64,000 nucleotides of DNA from contig JAFDXY010000016.1 in assembly GCA_018267725.1 (NCBI GenBank), forward strand, positions 186,001 through 250,000. The letters run 5' to 3'. A program made the translations under genes and the position numbers. A model generated the notes under the pieces. The model was given only the letters and a program-made list of their open reading frames with translations, was not told where the DNA came from and did not search any database. Position 1 is the first letter of the stretch. Each line of letters opens with the position of its first letter. This stretch comes from Bacteroidota bacterium (lineage in GTDB: Bacteria; Bacteroidota; Bacteroidia; Chitinophagales; Chitinophagaceae). This document shows, piece after piece, positions 17,956 through 27,400 of this stretch.

Positions 17956-19203
17956 TTAATAACTCACTTGCTTTTTTATTAAATTTTTTTTACTCATCCA
18001 TCTTACAACCACAACTCCTATTATAATAAACGGAATAACTGCAAAACTTTCAAATAATAACATTGCTTTACTGTTAAAAGCATCGTGTATTTTTCCGTCA
18101 AGAGCCGTCATATAAACAACAGGTATATTTCCGAATGATGATAACAATGCATATTTTGTAGAAGCAGATTTTTTACCAATGGCAAATAATAAGGTTGCAG
18201 AAAATGCTGCATAACATTGCCCCAATACAAACGCATAAGCCAATACACCAATAATAAACACAGTAGGAGAATTACCGCATAATGCCATTACAATTGTTAC
18301 CAATGCACATAATGTTCCTGTAAAAAAATATCCGGTAAACACACTCCATTTATCGCAAATCCATCCACCAATTACACTTCCAACAGCACTAACAACACCA
18401 CTAAGAACACCTGTAATTAAAGCAATAGTATCGGCACTTACATGCCAATCATTCCCAATAGCACTCCATAAATAAGAAGCTCCACCAGCACCAATTGGTG
18501 CAAAAACAAGAAGCAATACAAAAAGCGAAATAGGAATTTTTATCATATCAATTATATCAATTCCTACTTGTTTTAGCTGCTTTAATAATTTATTATTTTT
18601 ATCAATATGTATATCTTTAATTTTATACAATGGCCAACAACAAAAAAGCATTATTATACTAACTGCAACGGCTGCAACAGTTATATTATAATGTGTAGCT
18701 AACCATAAACCAATTCCGCCGCCAATACCAGTTCCGCCTAAATTTCCTGCCTGAAACCAACCACTTGCTTTGCCTTTTTCTTCTTCTTGAATTCTGTGTG
18801 CCATTATGCCGCCAATTGGTAACATAATTAGTGTTGATGCTATTTGCGATAAAAGCACTAATGCAAATAACAGTGTAGTTTGTTTTACATTATATGGTAT
18901 TAAACAAAGTGCAATAAGTGTAATAATGGTTGATGCCAACCCAATTACATACCATTTTTTTAAACTTAATGTAGTATCTGCTACGGGCCCCCATACAAAA
19001 CGCCAAATATTTGCTGTTAAACCAAAAGCAATAATACTTGCTGATAACTCTACCGAAAAACCTTTTTGCGTAAATAAATAGGGCAAGGTAATACTTACAA
19101 AACCCTGACTAATACCTGTTGGAATTAATAAGAAAAAAATATAATAAGGTTTACTGTATGCGTTGATAATTGAAAATTTATTTGGTGAAGATTTTTTATT
19201 TAT
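17956..19203 (-). CDS. MFS transporter, PAT/AmpG-like, with no canonical start codon
   Basis: The frame encodes a 12-helix major facilitator. The first in-frame ATG/GTG/TTG is a TTG at 19086, which would cut into the first membrane helix. The frame stays open upstream to a stop and encodes KPYYIFFLLIPTGISQGF before that point, clearly the start of helix 1. The best start is an ATA at 19201-19203, nine nt after the ogt stop, giving 415 residues. The loop with RFVWGPVADT between helices 2 and 3 and IGGWICDKW between helices 8 and 9 fit the PAT/AmpG branch. Substrate unknown. Probably co-transcribed with ogt. Confidence 0.8.
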   Translation of the reverse strand: MNKKSSPNKFSIINAYSKPYYIFFLLIPTGISQGFVSITLPYLFTQKGFSVELSASIIAFGLTANIWRFVWGPVADTTLSLKKWYVIGLASTIITLIALCLIPYNVKQTTLLFALVLLSQIASTLIMLPIGGIMAHRIQEEEKGKASGWFQAGNLGGTGIGGGIGLWLATHYNITVAAVAVSIIMLFCCWPLYKIKDIHIDKNNKLLKQLKQVGIDIIDMIKIPISLFVLLLVFAPIGAGGASYLWSAIGNDWHVSADTIALITGVLSGVVSAVGSVIGGWICDKWSVFTGYFFTGTLCALVTIVMALCGNSPTVFIIGVLAYAFVLGQCYAAFSATLLFAIGKKSASTKYALLSSFGNIPVVYMTALDGKIHDAFNSKAMLLFESFAVIPFIIIGVVVVRWMSKKNLIKKQVSY

Positions 19204-19212
19204 GAAATATAA

Positions 19213-19710
19213 TTAAAATAAAGTTTGCACACCATGTTGTATGCGAAACTCATGTTGCAACAACCATTTTTTACGCCATAAACCACCTGAATATCCTGTT
19301 AAACTTTTGTCGCTACCAATTACACGATGGCAAGGAACAATAATGGCAATATTATTTTTACCGTTGGTAGAAGCCGCTGCCCGTATAACTTTTGGGTCGC
19401 CAAGTTTTTTTGCTAAATCTAAATAGCTAATCGTTTTTCCAAATGGGATATCTAATAATTCATTCCAAACTTTTTTCTGAAAATCTGTTCCATCTTGGTG
19501 TACGGGTACGTTAAATACTTTTCTTCTTCCCTGAAAAAATTCTATTAATTGTTCGGTGCATTGGTGAATAACATCGCTAACACCCGGCTCGCCATGTATT
19601 ACTTGTTCTTTGTTATCAACAAAACTTAGTTCGGCAATATAGTGTTCTGTGCCGCCTATTTTTAAAAGCCCAACAGGGCTTTCGTAATATGTATAATACA
19701 ATTCATTCAT
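19213..19710 (-). CDS. ogt: Methylated-DNA--protein-cysteine methyltransferase
   Basis: A 165-residue suicide repair protein that moves alkyl groups from O6-alkylguanine to its own cysteine. An N-terminal RNase-H-like ribonuclease-fold domain precedes the helix-turn-helix FGKTISYLDLAKKLGDP, the Asn hinge, and the active-site motif IIVPCHRVIGS. GYSGGLWRKKWLLQHE follows, as usual. The start ATG overlaps the CsaA-like stop (TAATG), so the two are translationally coupled. Confidence 0.95.
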   Translation of the reverse strand: MNELYYTYYESPVGLLKIGGTEHYIAELSFVDNKEQVIHGEPGVSDVIHQCTEQLIEFFQGRRKVFNVPVHQDGTDFQKKVWNELLDIPFGKTISYLDLAKKLGDPKVIRAAASTNGKNNIAIIVPCHRVIGSDKSLTGYSGGLWRKKWLLQHEFRIQHGVQTLF

Positions 19711-20039
19711 TAACCAATGGGTTGCCCGTTAGTAGTTAGTTTATCGGGCTGCAATAAAATTACGTGGTTATTTTCATCGTACACACCTAATACCAAACAT
19801 TCACTAAAAAAATTTGCAATTTGTTTGGGTGGGAAATTTACAATTGCTACAATTTGTTTTCCTATTAAATTTTGTTTTGTGTAATAATGCGTTATTTGTG
19901 CCGACGATTTTTTTGTTCCTAATTTTCCAAAATCTATAGTTAATTGGTATGCAGGTTTTTTGGCATTAATAAAATCTTTTGCTTCAATAATTGTTCCTAC
20001 ACGTATTTCAATTTTTTCAAAATCTTGCCAATTAATCAT
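19710..20039 (-). CDS. CsaA-like tRNA-binding-domain protein
   Basis: A 109-residue single OB-fold protein. It has IEIRVGTIIEAKDF at the N-terminus, SSAQITHYY in the middle and the conserved IVAIVNFPPKQIANFFSE block. This matches stand-alone tRNA-binding proteins of the CsaA type, proposed to be chaperone-like or to bind tRNA. It sits 6 nt after the CYTH gene and overlaps ogt by one nt, so the three form a likely operon. Confidence 0.9.
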   Translation of the reverse strand: MINWQDFEKIEIRVGTIIEAKDFINAKKPAYQLTIDFGKLGTKKSSAQITHYYTKQNLIGKQIVAIVNFPPKQIANFFSECLVLGVYDENNHVILLQPDKLTTNGQPIG

Positions 20040-20045
20040 TTTAAA

Positions 20046-20573
20046 TTATTTGGTTGAAGATATGTTTAATAATAAATCGCTGTATGATTGTGCAATTATA
20101 TTTTCTTCATTTAATTCAAAAAAATTAAAGTAATAATTGCATTGATTTTTTAGATCTTCTATTGTGAATTTGTTAGCATCATCAATGGCTTCTACTTCAA
20201 TAAAAGTTCCTAAGTTTTTTACTTCATCAAAATGAAATTTAATATTGTTGATGAAATAAATTTTTCTAAGTTTATCTACTTCAACCAAAACACCTAACTC
20301 TTTAGTTAAAATATCTTTCAAAGCATTATCTGTTTTATGTTTAAAGAGAATAATATCAGATTCTTTTGAACCTTTAATGTTTTTTCTGTTGTATTGAATT
20401 AAAGCATTTTCAATATTGCCTTGCCTTAGTTTTAATCTTCCGTTTTGTGCATTAAAATAAGTATCAATTTGATGGTCTGTTCCTATATAGTTTGGGTTTA
20501 GTGTAAGTAGTTTGGTTTCATATTTTTCAATACTATTAACCCTTGCTTTAAACTCAAAATTTTTTATGTGCAT
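20046..20573 (-). CDS. CYTH-domain protein (class IV adenylate cyclase-like)
   Basis: A 175-residue CYTH fold protein. The N-terminal FEFKARV carries the characteristic acidic/basic strand, followed by TDHQIDTYFNAQNGRLKLRQ, ALIQYNR, and FHFDEVKNLGTFIEVEAID near the C-terminal metal site. These features match the CyaB-like group, which acts on triphosphate substrates. The ATG at 20571-20573 is preferred to an upstream codon at 20600, which lies in a terminator hairpin. Exact activity unknown. Confidence 0.88.
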   Translation of the reverse strand: MHIKNFEFKARVNSIEKYETKLLTLNPNYIGTDHQIDTYFNAQNGRLKLRQGNIENALIQYNRKNIKGSKESDIILFKHKTDNALKDILTKELGVLVEVDKLRKIYFINNIKFHFDEVKNLGTFIEVEAIDDANKFTIEDLKNQCNYYFNFFELNEENIIAQSYSDLLLNISSTK

Positions 20574-20590
20574 GTAAAAGTGTTTATAAA

Positions 20591-20624
20591 AAAGCCACAC
20601 TAAAAAAGTGTGGCTCTGTTTTTT
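20591..20624 (-). terminator. Intrinsic terminator of the DUF2911 gene
   Basis: A 9-bp stem (20593-20601 with 20107 offset, that is 20607-20615) encloses a 5-nt loop. On the minus strand it is followed by a run of T residues. It separates the DUF2911 gene from the CYTH operon. Confidence 0.8.
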
Positions 20625-20636
20625 GTTAAAGAGAAT

Positions 20637-21473
20637 TTATAAAGATTTTAAAAGTTCTTTAGCAGCACGTACATAATCATCATTCTTAGCGGCAGTTGCT
20701 AATTCAATAACTTTTTCTGCATCGGCTTTTGCACTTACTTTATCTCCTAAAGCTTTTTCAATTCTTCCTTTTAAAAGAGCTATCCAATAAGAAGTTGGGC
20801 TTGCTTCAAAAGCCTTGGCAGCATTGGGTAACGCTTTATTGTAATCTTTTTCCCACTCGTAATAAAAATTTGCAGCTTGATAATATGTTGCTCCTGAAAC
20901 TTTATCGGCAGCTAAAGCTTTTTCAATATTTGCTTTAATTCTATCTTTAATATTTGTTGTAATAGGAATACGCACTGCAACATTGCTCCACATAATATGT
21001 AACTCGCAGCTTTCGGGTTTAATATCGGTAAACTGCATGGTTAATGTTTCCATGTTTTCTTTCATATTATCTGCAGCAACTGTAAAACGAAATAAATCAT
21101 CAGATTCAACATAAACTGTTCCCCAATTTTTAGAGTCTTTATTAATAATAATTGTCCATTCTTTTTTTCCGGGAATAGTCCACAATGCATAACTACCTGT
21201 ATCAACATTATGACCTGCAATAATAACAGGGTCTGTAAATTTTATTTTGGTAGAAGCATTAGCACCTGTTCTCCAAACTTTTCCAAAAGGTGCTAACTCA
21301 CTATTTTCTTTAAAAATTGTTCTGCCTTTAATATTGGGGCGAGAGTAGGTAAGTTCAATTCTTCCTAAACCAAAATCTTGTGTAATGCTTTGTGTGGTAC
21401 TTGGTGCAGGCATGCGTACTTGTGCATTACAAACAGTTGCATACAATGTAGCAAACAATAATATTTTTTTCAT
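20637..21473 (-). CDS. DUF2911 domain protein, secreted
   Basis: A 278-residue protein with a signal peptide (MKKILLFATLYATVCNA). The DUF2911 domain covers about residues 25-180, with LTYSRPNIKGR, LAPFGKVWRTGANA and SYALWTIPGKKEW. A C-terminal helical part of about 85 residues looks TPR-like (AANFYYEWEKDYNKALPNAA). The frame is open to 21626, but the ATG at 21471-21473 gives the signal peptide. The domain is common in Bacteroidota; its function is not established. Confidence 0.88.
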   Translation of the reverse strand: MKKILLFATLYATVCNAQVRMPAPSTTQSITQDFGLGRIELTYSRPNIKGRTIFKENSELAPFGKVWRTGANASTKIKFTDPVIIAGHNVDTGSYALWTIPGKKEWTIIINKDSKNWGTVYVESDDLFRFTVAADNMKENMETLTMQFTDIKPESCELHIMWSNVAVRIPITTNIKDRIKANIEKALAADKVSGATYYQAANFYYEWEKDYNKALPNAAKAFEASPTSYWIALLKGRIEKALGDKVSAKADAEKVIELATAAKNDDYVRAAKELLKSL

Positions 21474-21629
21474 GTTAGTTGTTTTACACAAACCTACTGC
21501 ATTATTGAGAATTGGAAAATATTTTATATGAACGAATGAAAAAGCAGTCTGCTGTTTTCGGTATTTGTAAAATATATAATAGTGAAATGCAGTTTGAAAA
21601 AAGGTGGTAAAAAATTTAATACCCATATT

Positions 21630-22010
21630 TTAAAATTTCCACCAAGCTTTTTTCTTTTTGTATAATTTGAAAACTGTTGGAATACCGGTATAAAAAGAAT
21701 AAACTGAATCTTCTAATCCGTTATCAAACTGCTTACTTACTTTGGCAAATGGATACGCTTTATTATTGTTATCAAAAACAACGGCAATCCAGCCCGTTTC
21801 ATTATCAGTTTGCCATTGCCCTCCATAATTTTCAATAATACATTGCCCTAAAAAAGAGCCTAAAGAATTTATTAAGCCTTGACTCTGTTCTTTATCAAAA
21901 CTGTTTTTATTTCTTTCAATAAACCCTTCTATGAACTTTACAGAATCTGTGTCGTACTTTAAACTTAGCTCTGTCTTAACTAATTCTGCAAGGTTTTCTA
22001 ACTCTTTCAT
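21630..22010 (-). CDS. Hypothetical cytoplasmic protein
   Basis: A 126-residue soluble protein. It has an N-terminal helical part with SVKFIEGFIERNKNSF, then LGSFLGQCIIENYGGQWQ and a strand-rich C-terminus ending in a basic YKKKKAWWKF. The pattern of a G-x-x-[IL]-x-E-x-x-G-G-x-W motif resembles DUF3806-type proteins, but this is a weak match. It lies 31 nt after the anti-sigma gene on the same strand, so it may be the third gene of that operon. Confidence 0.7.
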   Translation of the reverse strand: MKELENLAELVKTELSLKYDTDSVKFIEGFIERNKNSFDKEQSQGLINSLGSFLGQCIIENYGGQWQTDNETGWIAVVFDNNNKAYPFAKVSKQFDNGLEDSVYSFYTGIPTVFKLYKKKKAWWKF

Positions 22011-22041
22011 ATCGATTTAAAAATTATTCTTTGTCTGCTTG

Positions 22042-23034
22042 TTACTGTAAAGTAAAAATTACAATCTTTTTTTCTTTCTTATCTTTTGAAGGAGAACTGT
22101 CTAACCAATTACCGCCTTCTTTAATGGCTTTAATAATTGTATTATTTATTTTTTGATTGGGAGATTTATTCACGTTTACATCTTCAACTTTACCTGAATT
22201 GTTTATAAGTATTGCTAATTCAATAGTGCCTTTAAATTCATCTGTTTTAAAATTTTCTGATAATATTTTGCGTAAATAATTTTTATAATTATCCCAACCA
22301 TCTTCAGGCATTAATTCATATCTTTTTTGAGAAGAATAAGATTTTGCATTTGCATTTTTCATTATAGAAGTTACAACAGTTTCAGAAAGTGTTTGTGGTG
22401 CTGAAACATTTTCTTTGCTTGCAGTTGTTGGTTGTAATGAATCTGCTTTTAGTATTGCTGCAGTTTCTTTCTTTTCAGCAAGTTTATCATCTTTTAATGC
22501 ACTTGGTGCTGTGTTGGCATTTTCTGCACTTGCTATAACAGGTTCTTTTTTTGTTTGAATATTTTTGGGGGAAGTATTTTGTGCAACTGCATTTTTTTCT
22601 TCTTCTTTATTAGTTACAGTTGGTGGTGTTACTGTAGCCTGATTGTTATTATTAATTTGTGGTTTATTTATTTCTGTTTTAGCAATAGAATTTTCTGTAG
22701 ATTTTTTATTTAATAGTTGAAAAGTAATTCCGCCAATACCAATTAAAACAATTACCGATGCTGCTACACGCCAATAATGTTTTTTTGTTGCAGTAGGCAT
22801 GCTTACCACTTTTGTTTTTTCTTGATTACTTAAAATAGCTGTTTCAATTTGTTGTAATCTGTTGGCGGCTTCGGTAGCATTTATTTCTCTATAACCATCA
22901 ACGGCTTCTGCTAAAAACGAATCGGATAATGCAGCTTTTTCAAATGCATGCATTTCACTTGCATTCATTTTACCGTGCAAATATTTTTCAATATCGGTGT
23001 AAGAGTAGTTAATATGTTTTTGTGTGTTAGCCAT
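22042..23034 (-). CDS. Membrane anti-sigma-factor-like protein with TonB-like C-terminus
   Basis: A 330-residue single-pass membrane protein. The N-terminal part (YSYTDIEKYLHGKMNASEMH) resembles the anti-sigma segment common in Bacteroidota. One membrane helix lies near residues 87-106 (WRVAASVIVLIGIGGITFQL). A long Lys/Thr/Asn-rich periplasmic linker follows. The C-terminal domain (about 245-330) has FKGTIELAILINNSGKVEDV, like TonB/energy-transducer C-termini. The start overlaps the sigma gene's end by 8 nt. It probably holds the sigma factor inactive until an envelope signal. Confidence 0.82.
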   Translation of the reverse strand: MANTQKHINYSYTDIEKYLHGKMNASEMHAFEKAALSDSFLAEAVDGYREINATEAANRLQQIETAILSNQEKTKVVSMPTATKKHYWRVAASVIVLIGIGGITFQLLNKKSTENSIAKTEINKPQINNNNQATVTPPTVTNKEEEKNAVAQNTSPKNIQTKKEPVIASAENANTAPSALKDDKLAEKKETAAILKADSLQPTTASKENVSAPQTLSETVVTSIMKNANAKSYSSQKRYELMPEDGWDNYKNYLRKILSENFKTDEFKGTIELAILINNSGKVEDVNVNKSPNQKINNTIIKAIKEGGNWLDSSPSKDKKEKKIVIFTLQ

Positions 23035-23593
23035 TTTTTTCCATACATATTTTTAAGTTACGTTTTCCGTTTTGTACAAGGCTTCTTACTTTGTTCCAAT
23101 CTTCTCCTGTTATATCAACAATTTCGTTATAGCATTTTTCTTCTAAATAAAATAGTTTAATAATTTTTTTCTGTTCATTATTTAAGCCATCAATACACGC
23201 TGTAAGTTTTTCTAATTCTTTTTCTTTTTCAAGAATATTATCCAGATGCGAAAAATCTTCCGATTGCATAAAAGTTGGTTGAAATTCTACCGTAATTGTT
23301 TTTTTATCTTTTCGCAATTGCATTAAACAGTGGTTTTTTGTTACTACAAAAAGCCAACTTTTAAAATTTTCTACAGCATGTGTTTTTAGTTTAACCACTA
23401 ATTCCTGATAAATATTCATTACCGCATCTTGTGCTGTTTCAGGGTTTTTAAAATATTTCATGCAAGTACCAAAAACAAGATCGCTGTAACGCAAATAAAG
23501 TACGGCAAGTGTTTGCTGGTTGTGCAAACGTTGGTATTCTTTCAGCAAATCATCATCTGATGTATTATTTTCTATATGCTTTAATAACGCCAT
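23027..23593 (-). CDS. ECF-type RNA polymerase sigma factor
   Basis: A 188-residue sigma-70-family protein. Region 2 covers about 25-95 (LYLRYSDLVFGTCMKYFKNP, AQDAVMNIYQELVVKL, KSWLFVVTKNHCLMQLRK) and region 4 about 125-180, with QKKIIKLFYLEEKCYNEIVD. The first gene of an operon with its putative anti-sigma factor (8-nt overlap). It is divergent from the Cys-motif membrane protein at 23672, which may be a target or partner. Confidence 0.92.
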   Translation of the reverse strand: MALLKHIENNTSDDDLLKEYQRLHNQQTLAVLYLRYSDLVFGTCMKYFKNPETAQDAVMNIYQELVVKLKTHAVENFKSWLFVVTKNHCLMQLRKDKKTITVEFQPTFMQSEDFSHLDNILEKEKELEKLTACIDGLNNEQKKIIKLFYLEEKCYNEIVDITGEDWNKVRSLVQNGKRNLKICMEKNG

Positions 23594-23671
23594 TGGCGTG
23601 AAGATAAAATTTTTTGTAATTGTATGTTATGTAATTTTTTTAAATGCTTCATCAATAGTTAAAATAATTTT

Positions 23672-24274
23672 ATGAAACAACAAACACTTATACGCATTGC
23701 AGAGCCTTGCCACGAAAATTGGGATAATATGAATGAAGTTGAAAAAGGAAGATTTTGTTTAAGCTGTCAAAAAAAAGTTATTGATTTTAGTAATATGACA
23801 GATGCTGCAGTATTAAATTTTTTAAACAATAATAAAGGTAGAATATGCGGTAGGTTTGAAGTTAGCCAAACTATGAGGCCATTAGTTGAAACTAAAATAA
23901 ACGAAAAGAAAAATTGGAAATGGGTATTAGCTGCTATAACTGCAATGTTATTTTCTATTAATAAAAATAGTGCTCAAACAAATACTAAACTAACCGAAGC
24001 TACAATTCAATTACCAATTAATAACAGCAATGATTTAATTAAAAAAGATGAAAATAAAAATGACAATCAACTTAAAAAAGATACCACACAACCTGCATTA
24101 ACAAACAATGTAAAAGGTTTTGACCCAACTGCTAAACCTGCAATTATGGGCTTAATTATTCCTGAAAAAATAGACGTTAAAAAAGCTTCGTTAGTAGATA
24201 CTGTTTTTGGGGTTGTAAAAAAGAATGATAAGAAAAAGAATAATTCACCTTCCAATAAAACAGGAAATAAATAA
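23672..24274 (+). CDS. Cys-motif membrane protein of unknown function
   Basis: A 200-residue protein. The N-terminal 60 residues carry PCHENWDNM, GRFCLSCQKKVIDFS and GRICGRF, with cysteines at 13, 29, 32 and 59 that could bind a metal. This module is widespread in Bacteroidota ahead of membrane or carboxypeptidase-like domains. One membrane helix lies near 79-97, followed by a Lys/Asn-rich disordered tail. Divergent from the ECF sigma operon, with 78 nt between. Function unknown. Confidence 0.78.
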   Translation: MKQQTLIRIAEPCHENWDNMNEVEKGRFCLSCQKKVIDFSNMTDAAVLNFLNNNKGRICGRFEVSQTMRPLVETKINEKKNWKWVLAAITAMLFSINKNSAQTNTKLTEATIQLPINNSNDLIKKDENKNDNQLKKDTTQPALTNNVKGFDPTAKPAIMGLIIPEKIDVKKASLVDTVFGVVKKNDKKKNNSPSNKTGNK

Positions 24275-24475
24275 ATATACAATAACTGTAAAAATTAATT
24301 TTTGTTTTTATATTCATACACTAAAAAAAATTATAGGAATATATAAGTTTACTATAAATTTGATAAATAGATATTAGTCCTTACAACGCTTTCTGCTGCA
24401 TTTAATATTTTAAAAACTATACTAACCATATATATGGCGATTTTGTTTTTATTTTTAAAAATATAAATTTTGTTT

Positions 24476-27400
24476 ATGCAGCTATCTTTACCAAATTGTA
24501 GTTTAAAATTTTGTCTTGTATTTGTATGTCTATTGTTTTTAGGCATATTAAAAGCCCAACAAACTAAAACGTTTGAGCAGCAAGATATAAGCAACTATTC
24601 ACACCAACGTGAGTATAAGAAATGGAATATTACAAAAAAGAATATTTTTAAAATAAATGTGCAACAACTTAAATCACAATTAAGCAATGCACCTATTCAA
24701 TACTCAAACGGTACACCAACTCCAATTGAAATACCCTTAACTAACGGGCAAACTGAAATATTTAAAATTGTAGAAACACAAGTACTTGCTCCTAACATTG
24801 CAAAGGAATATCCTGATATTAAAACCTACATGGGTGTTGGGCTAAATAATCCTAAATTATCTGTAACCATAACTATTACCGGAAACGATTTTAATGCAGT
24901 AGTGTATAATGCTGCAACAAATGAAAACATGTATTTTGAAAAGTATGCTAAAAGTGTTAAGAACACGTATATATTTTATAATGCAAGCGATGCAATTGCC
25001 CCTGCTTCTAAAAATTATTCGAGAGAATCATGTGAACCTCATTTTTTACAAAAAAAAACTAGCACTTCCATTATTTCATCTCCAACATTAAATAACACAT
25101 TTGGTTTTGATAATAATGTTAAAACAATGGGTGCAACAACTACTTATAATAACTCTACGGGGTCAACCGTAAGAACATTTAGATTAGCCGTAACTGTAAC
25201 CAGTAATTTTACTACAAAACATGGAGGTGTTACAAATGCTTTTAATGACATAGTAGCTTATATTAACAGAGTTAATGCAATATATTTAAGGGAGTTAAGT
25301 GCAAAATTTCAGTTAGTTACCAGCACTAATACAGTTATTGCTTCAGCTGCATCTGATCCTTTTGTAGCAGCTAACTTATCAAACTCTGCAATGTTACCAA
25401 TTAATCAAAGATTTGTAGATAGTGCTGTAGGAGATGCTAATTACGATATTGGTTTTGTTATTACTGCCGACCCTGCAACTGCAAACTCAGGTAGTTCAGG
25501 TGGTGGCATTGCTTTATCACCTTCTGTCGGGCAAACGGGTGATAAAGCACAAAACGCAATGACGGAAGGAGATTGGGTTACGGGATTTTCTCAAATTTAT
25601 ACAGATCAGGTAATTGCCCACGAAATGGGTCATCAATTTGGAATGGCTCATAGTTACAATAGTTCAATACCTGTTTGCACTACCCGTAATGGACCAACAT
25701 CAGTAGAGCCGGGTTCGGGTTGTACAATAATGAGTTATGGTTTTACTTGTGGAAGTGATGATTATGTTACAGGTAGTCCAGCCTCAGGTCCTGTTTTAAA
25801 TTTTCATAGTGCCGATTATGACCAAGCAGTAAATTATTTAACAAGTACTAATTATAACGGAGTAGATATTACTGCTGTTGGTAGTACAATTACTAATTCA
25901 AGTTATCAAGCTATTAATATTACTATTCCAAGCAATTATACAATACCTATATCAACTCCATTTGTCTTAATAGGTTCTGCAACAGGAGGTTCTTCAAATG
26001 GAAGTCTTACTTATAGTTGGGAAGGAATGGATACCGGTCAAATTGCACCCAATACATCTACATTTACAGATGCCACCCAACCTCCTTATTTTAGAAGTTA
26101 TAATCCCATCAGTAGTGGAACTAGATATTTTCCAATATTAAGTGCTGTTTTAAATGGAACAAATGCAGCACCCGGTGATAAATTACCTTCTGTAGCTTTT
26201 GTGTTAAACAACAGATTGACTGTTAGAGATAATAATCCGAATGGTGGAGCAGTGGCATATAAAACAGTGCAAGTTACAATAGATGCTGGTCAAGGGCCTT
26301 TTTTAATAACAAATGATTTTAAAGGAACTTATTCTGCCGGAGCAAATGCAACAGTTACTTGGAGTGTTAATAACACAAACACTGCATCACCTAATGTAAC
26401 TATTTTACTTTCAACAGATGGTGGTAGTTCGTTTCCTACAACATTACTTGCCTCTACGGCTAATAATGGTAGTGCAAGTATTACATTTCCTAATAATATT
26501 AATACAAATGCTGCTCGTATAAAAATTCAACCAACAAATAATATTTATTTTGATATATCTAATTACGATTTTGCCATTAGCAATCAAACCGGAGTTGTTT
26601 GGACAGGTGTTACCAATACCAACTGGAATACTAATAGCAATTGGAACACTAACAATGTACCAGGTACAAGTGATTCTGTAATAATAGCACCAGTAACAGC
26701 AGGAAATAATATTCCAATAATAACTGCCTCTACCAACCCTGCACCAAGTGTAAAATATATCACTGTTCAAAATGGTGGAATTTTAGTAGATACTTCTACA
26801 GTAAACATAACAACCAATGGTATTGCACTTAAACCAGGCGGTAGTTTAATTGCAGGCACTAATAATATTACTTTTAATACCGGCGGAGGATTATCAGTAC
26901 AACAAAATATAGCAGCTCAAAGAGGTTGGAGGTTGTTTAATAATCCATTCAATGGTGCAGTAAACATAGCTTCGGTAGCTGCCGCTAATAATATTACGAT
27001 AAGTACAACACCTAATGGGGCTACTAATTTAACTGATAGTAGAATAATGGATCCTAATGCTTCAAACTTTACTTGGACAAATGTAACAAGCAGTACTTGG
27101 GCAGCAAATATACCTTATGGGTTATTTATACGTGGTTTGGCAAATGAAGTGAACGGAAGTGTTTATAGCGGAAATGGTCCATCTGCATTTACCTATAGTG
27201 TAACTAATAATGCACTTAACACAATTCCATACAATGGCAATATAGGATATACAGGCGTTTTTGCTTTAGTAGGAAACCCTTTCTATGCTCCTGTAAAAAG
27301 TATAGCATTAACCGGTGGAACATCATTACCATACTATGTATATCAAATAGGCGTAACAAGTGCACCTACACAAAAAGCAGGTAATTGGAGCCCTGTTATG

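Noticed and set aside
26444..26770. 108-codon minus-strand frame inside the metallopeptidase gene
   Set aside because: Antisense; composition (Tyr/Cys/Ile-rich) typical of shadow frames in AT-rich DNA.
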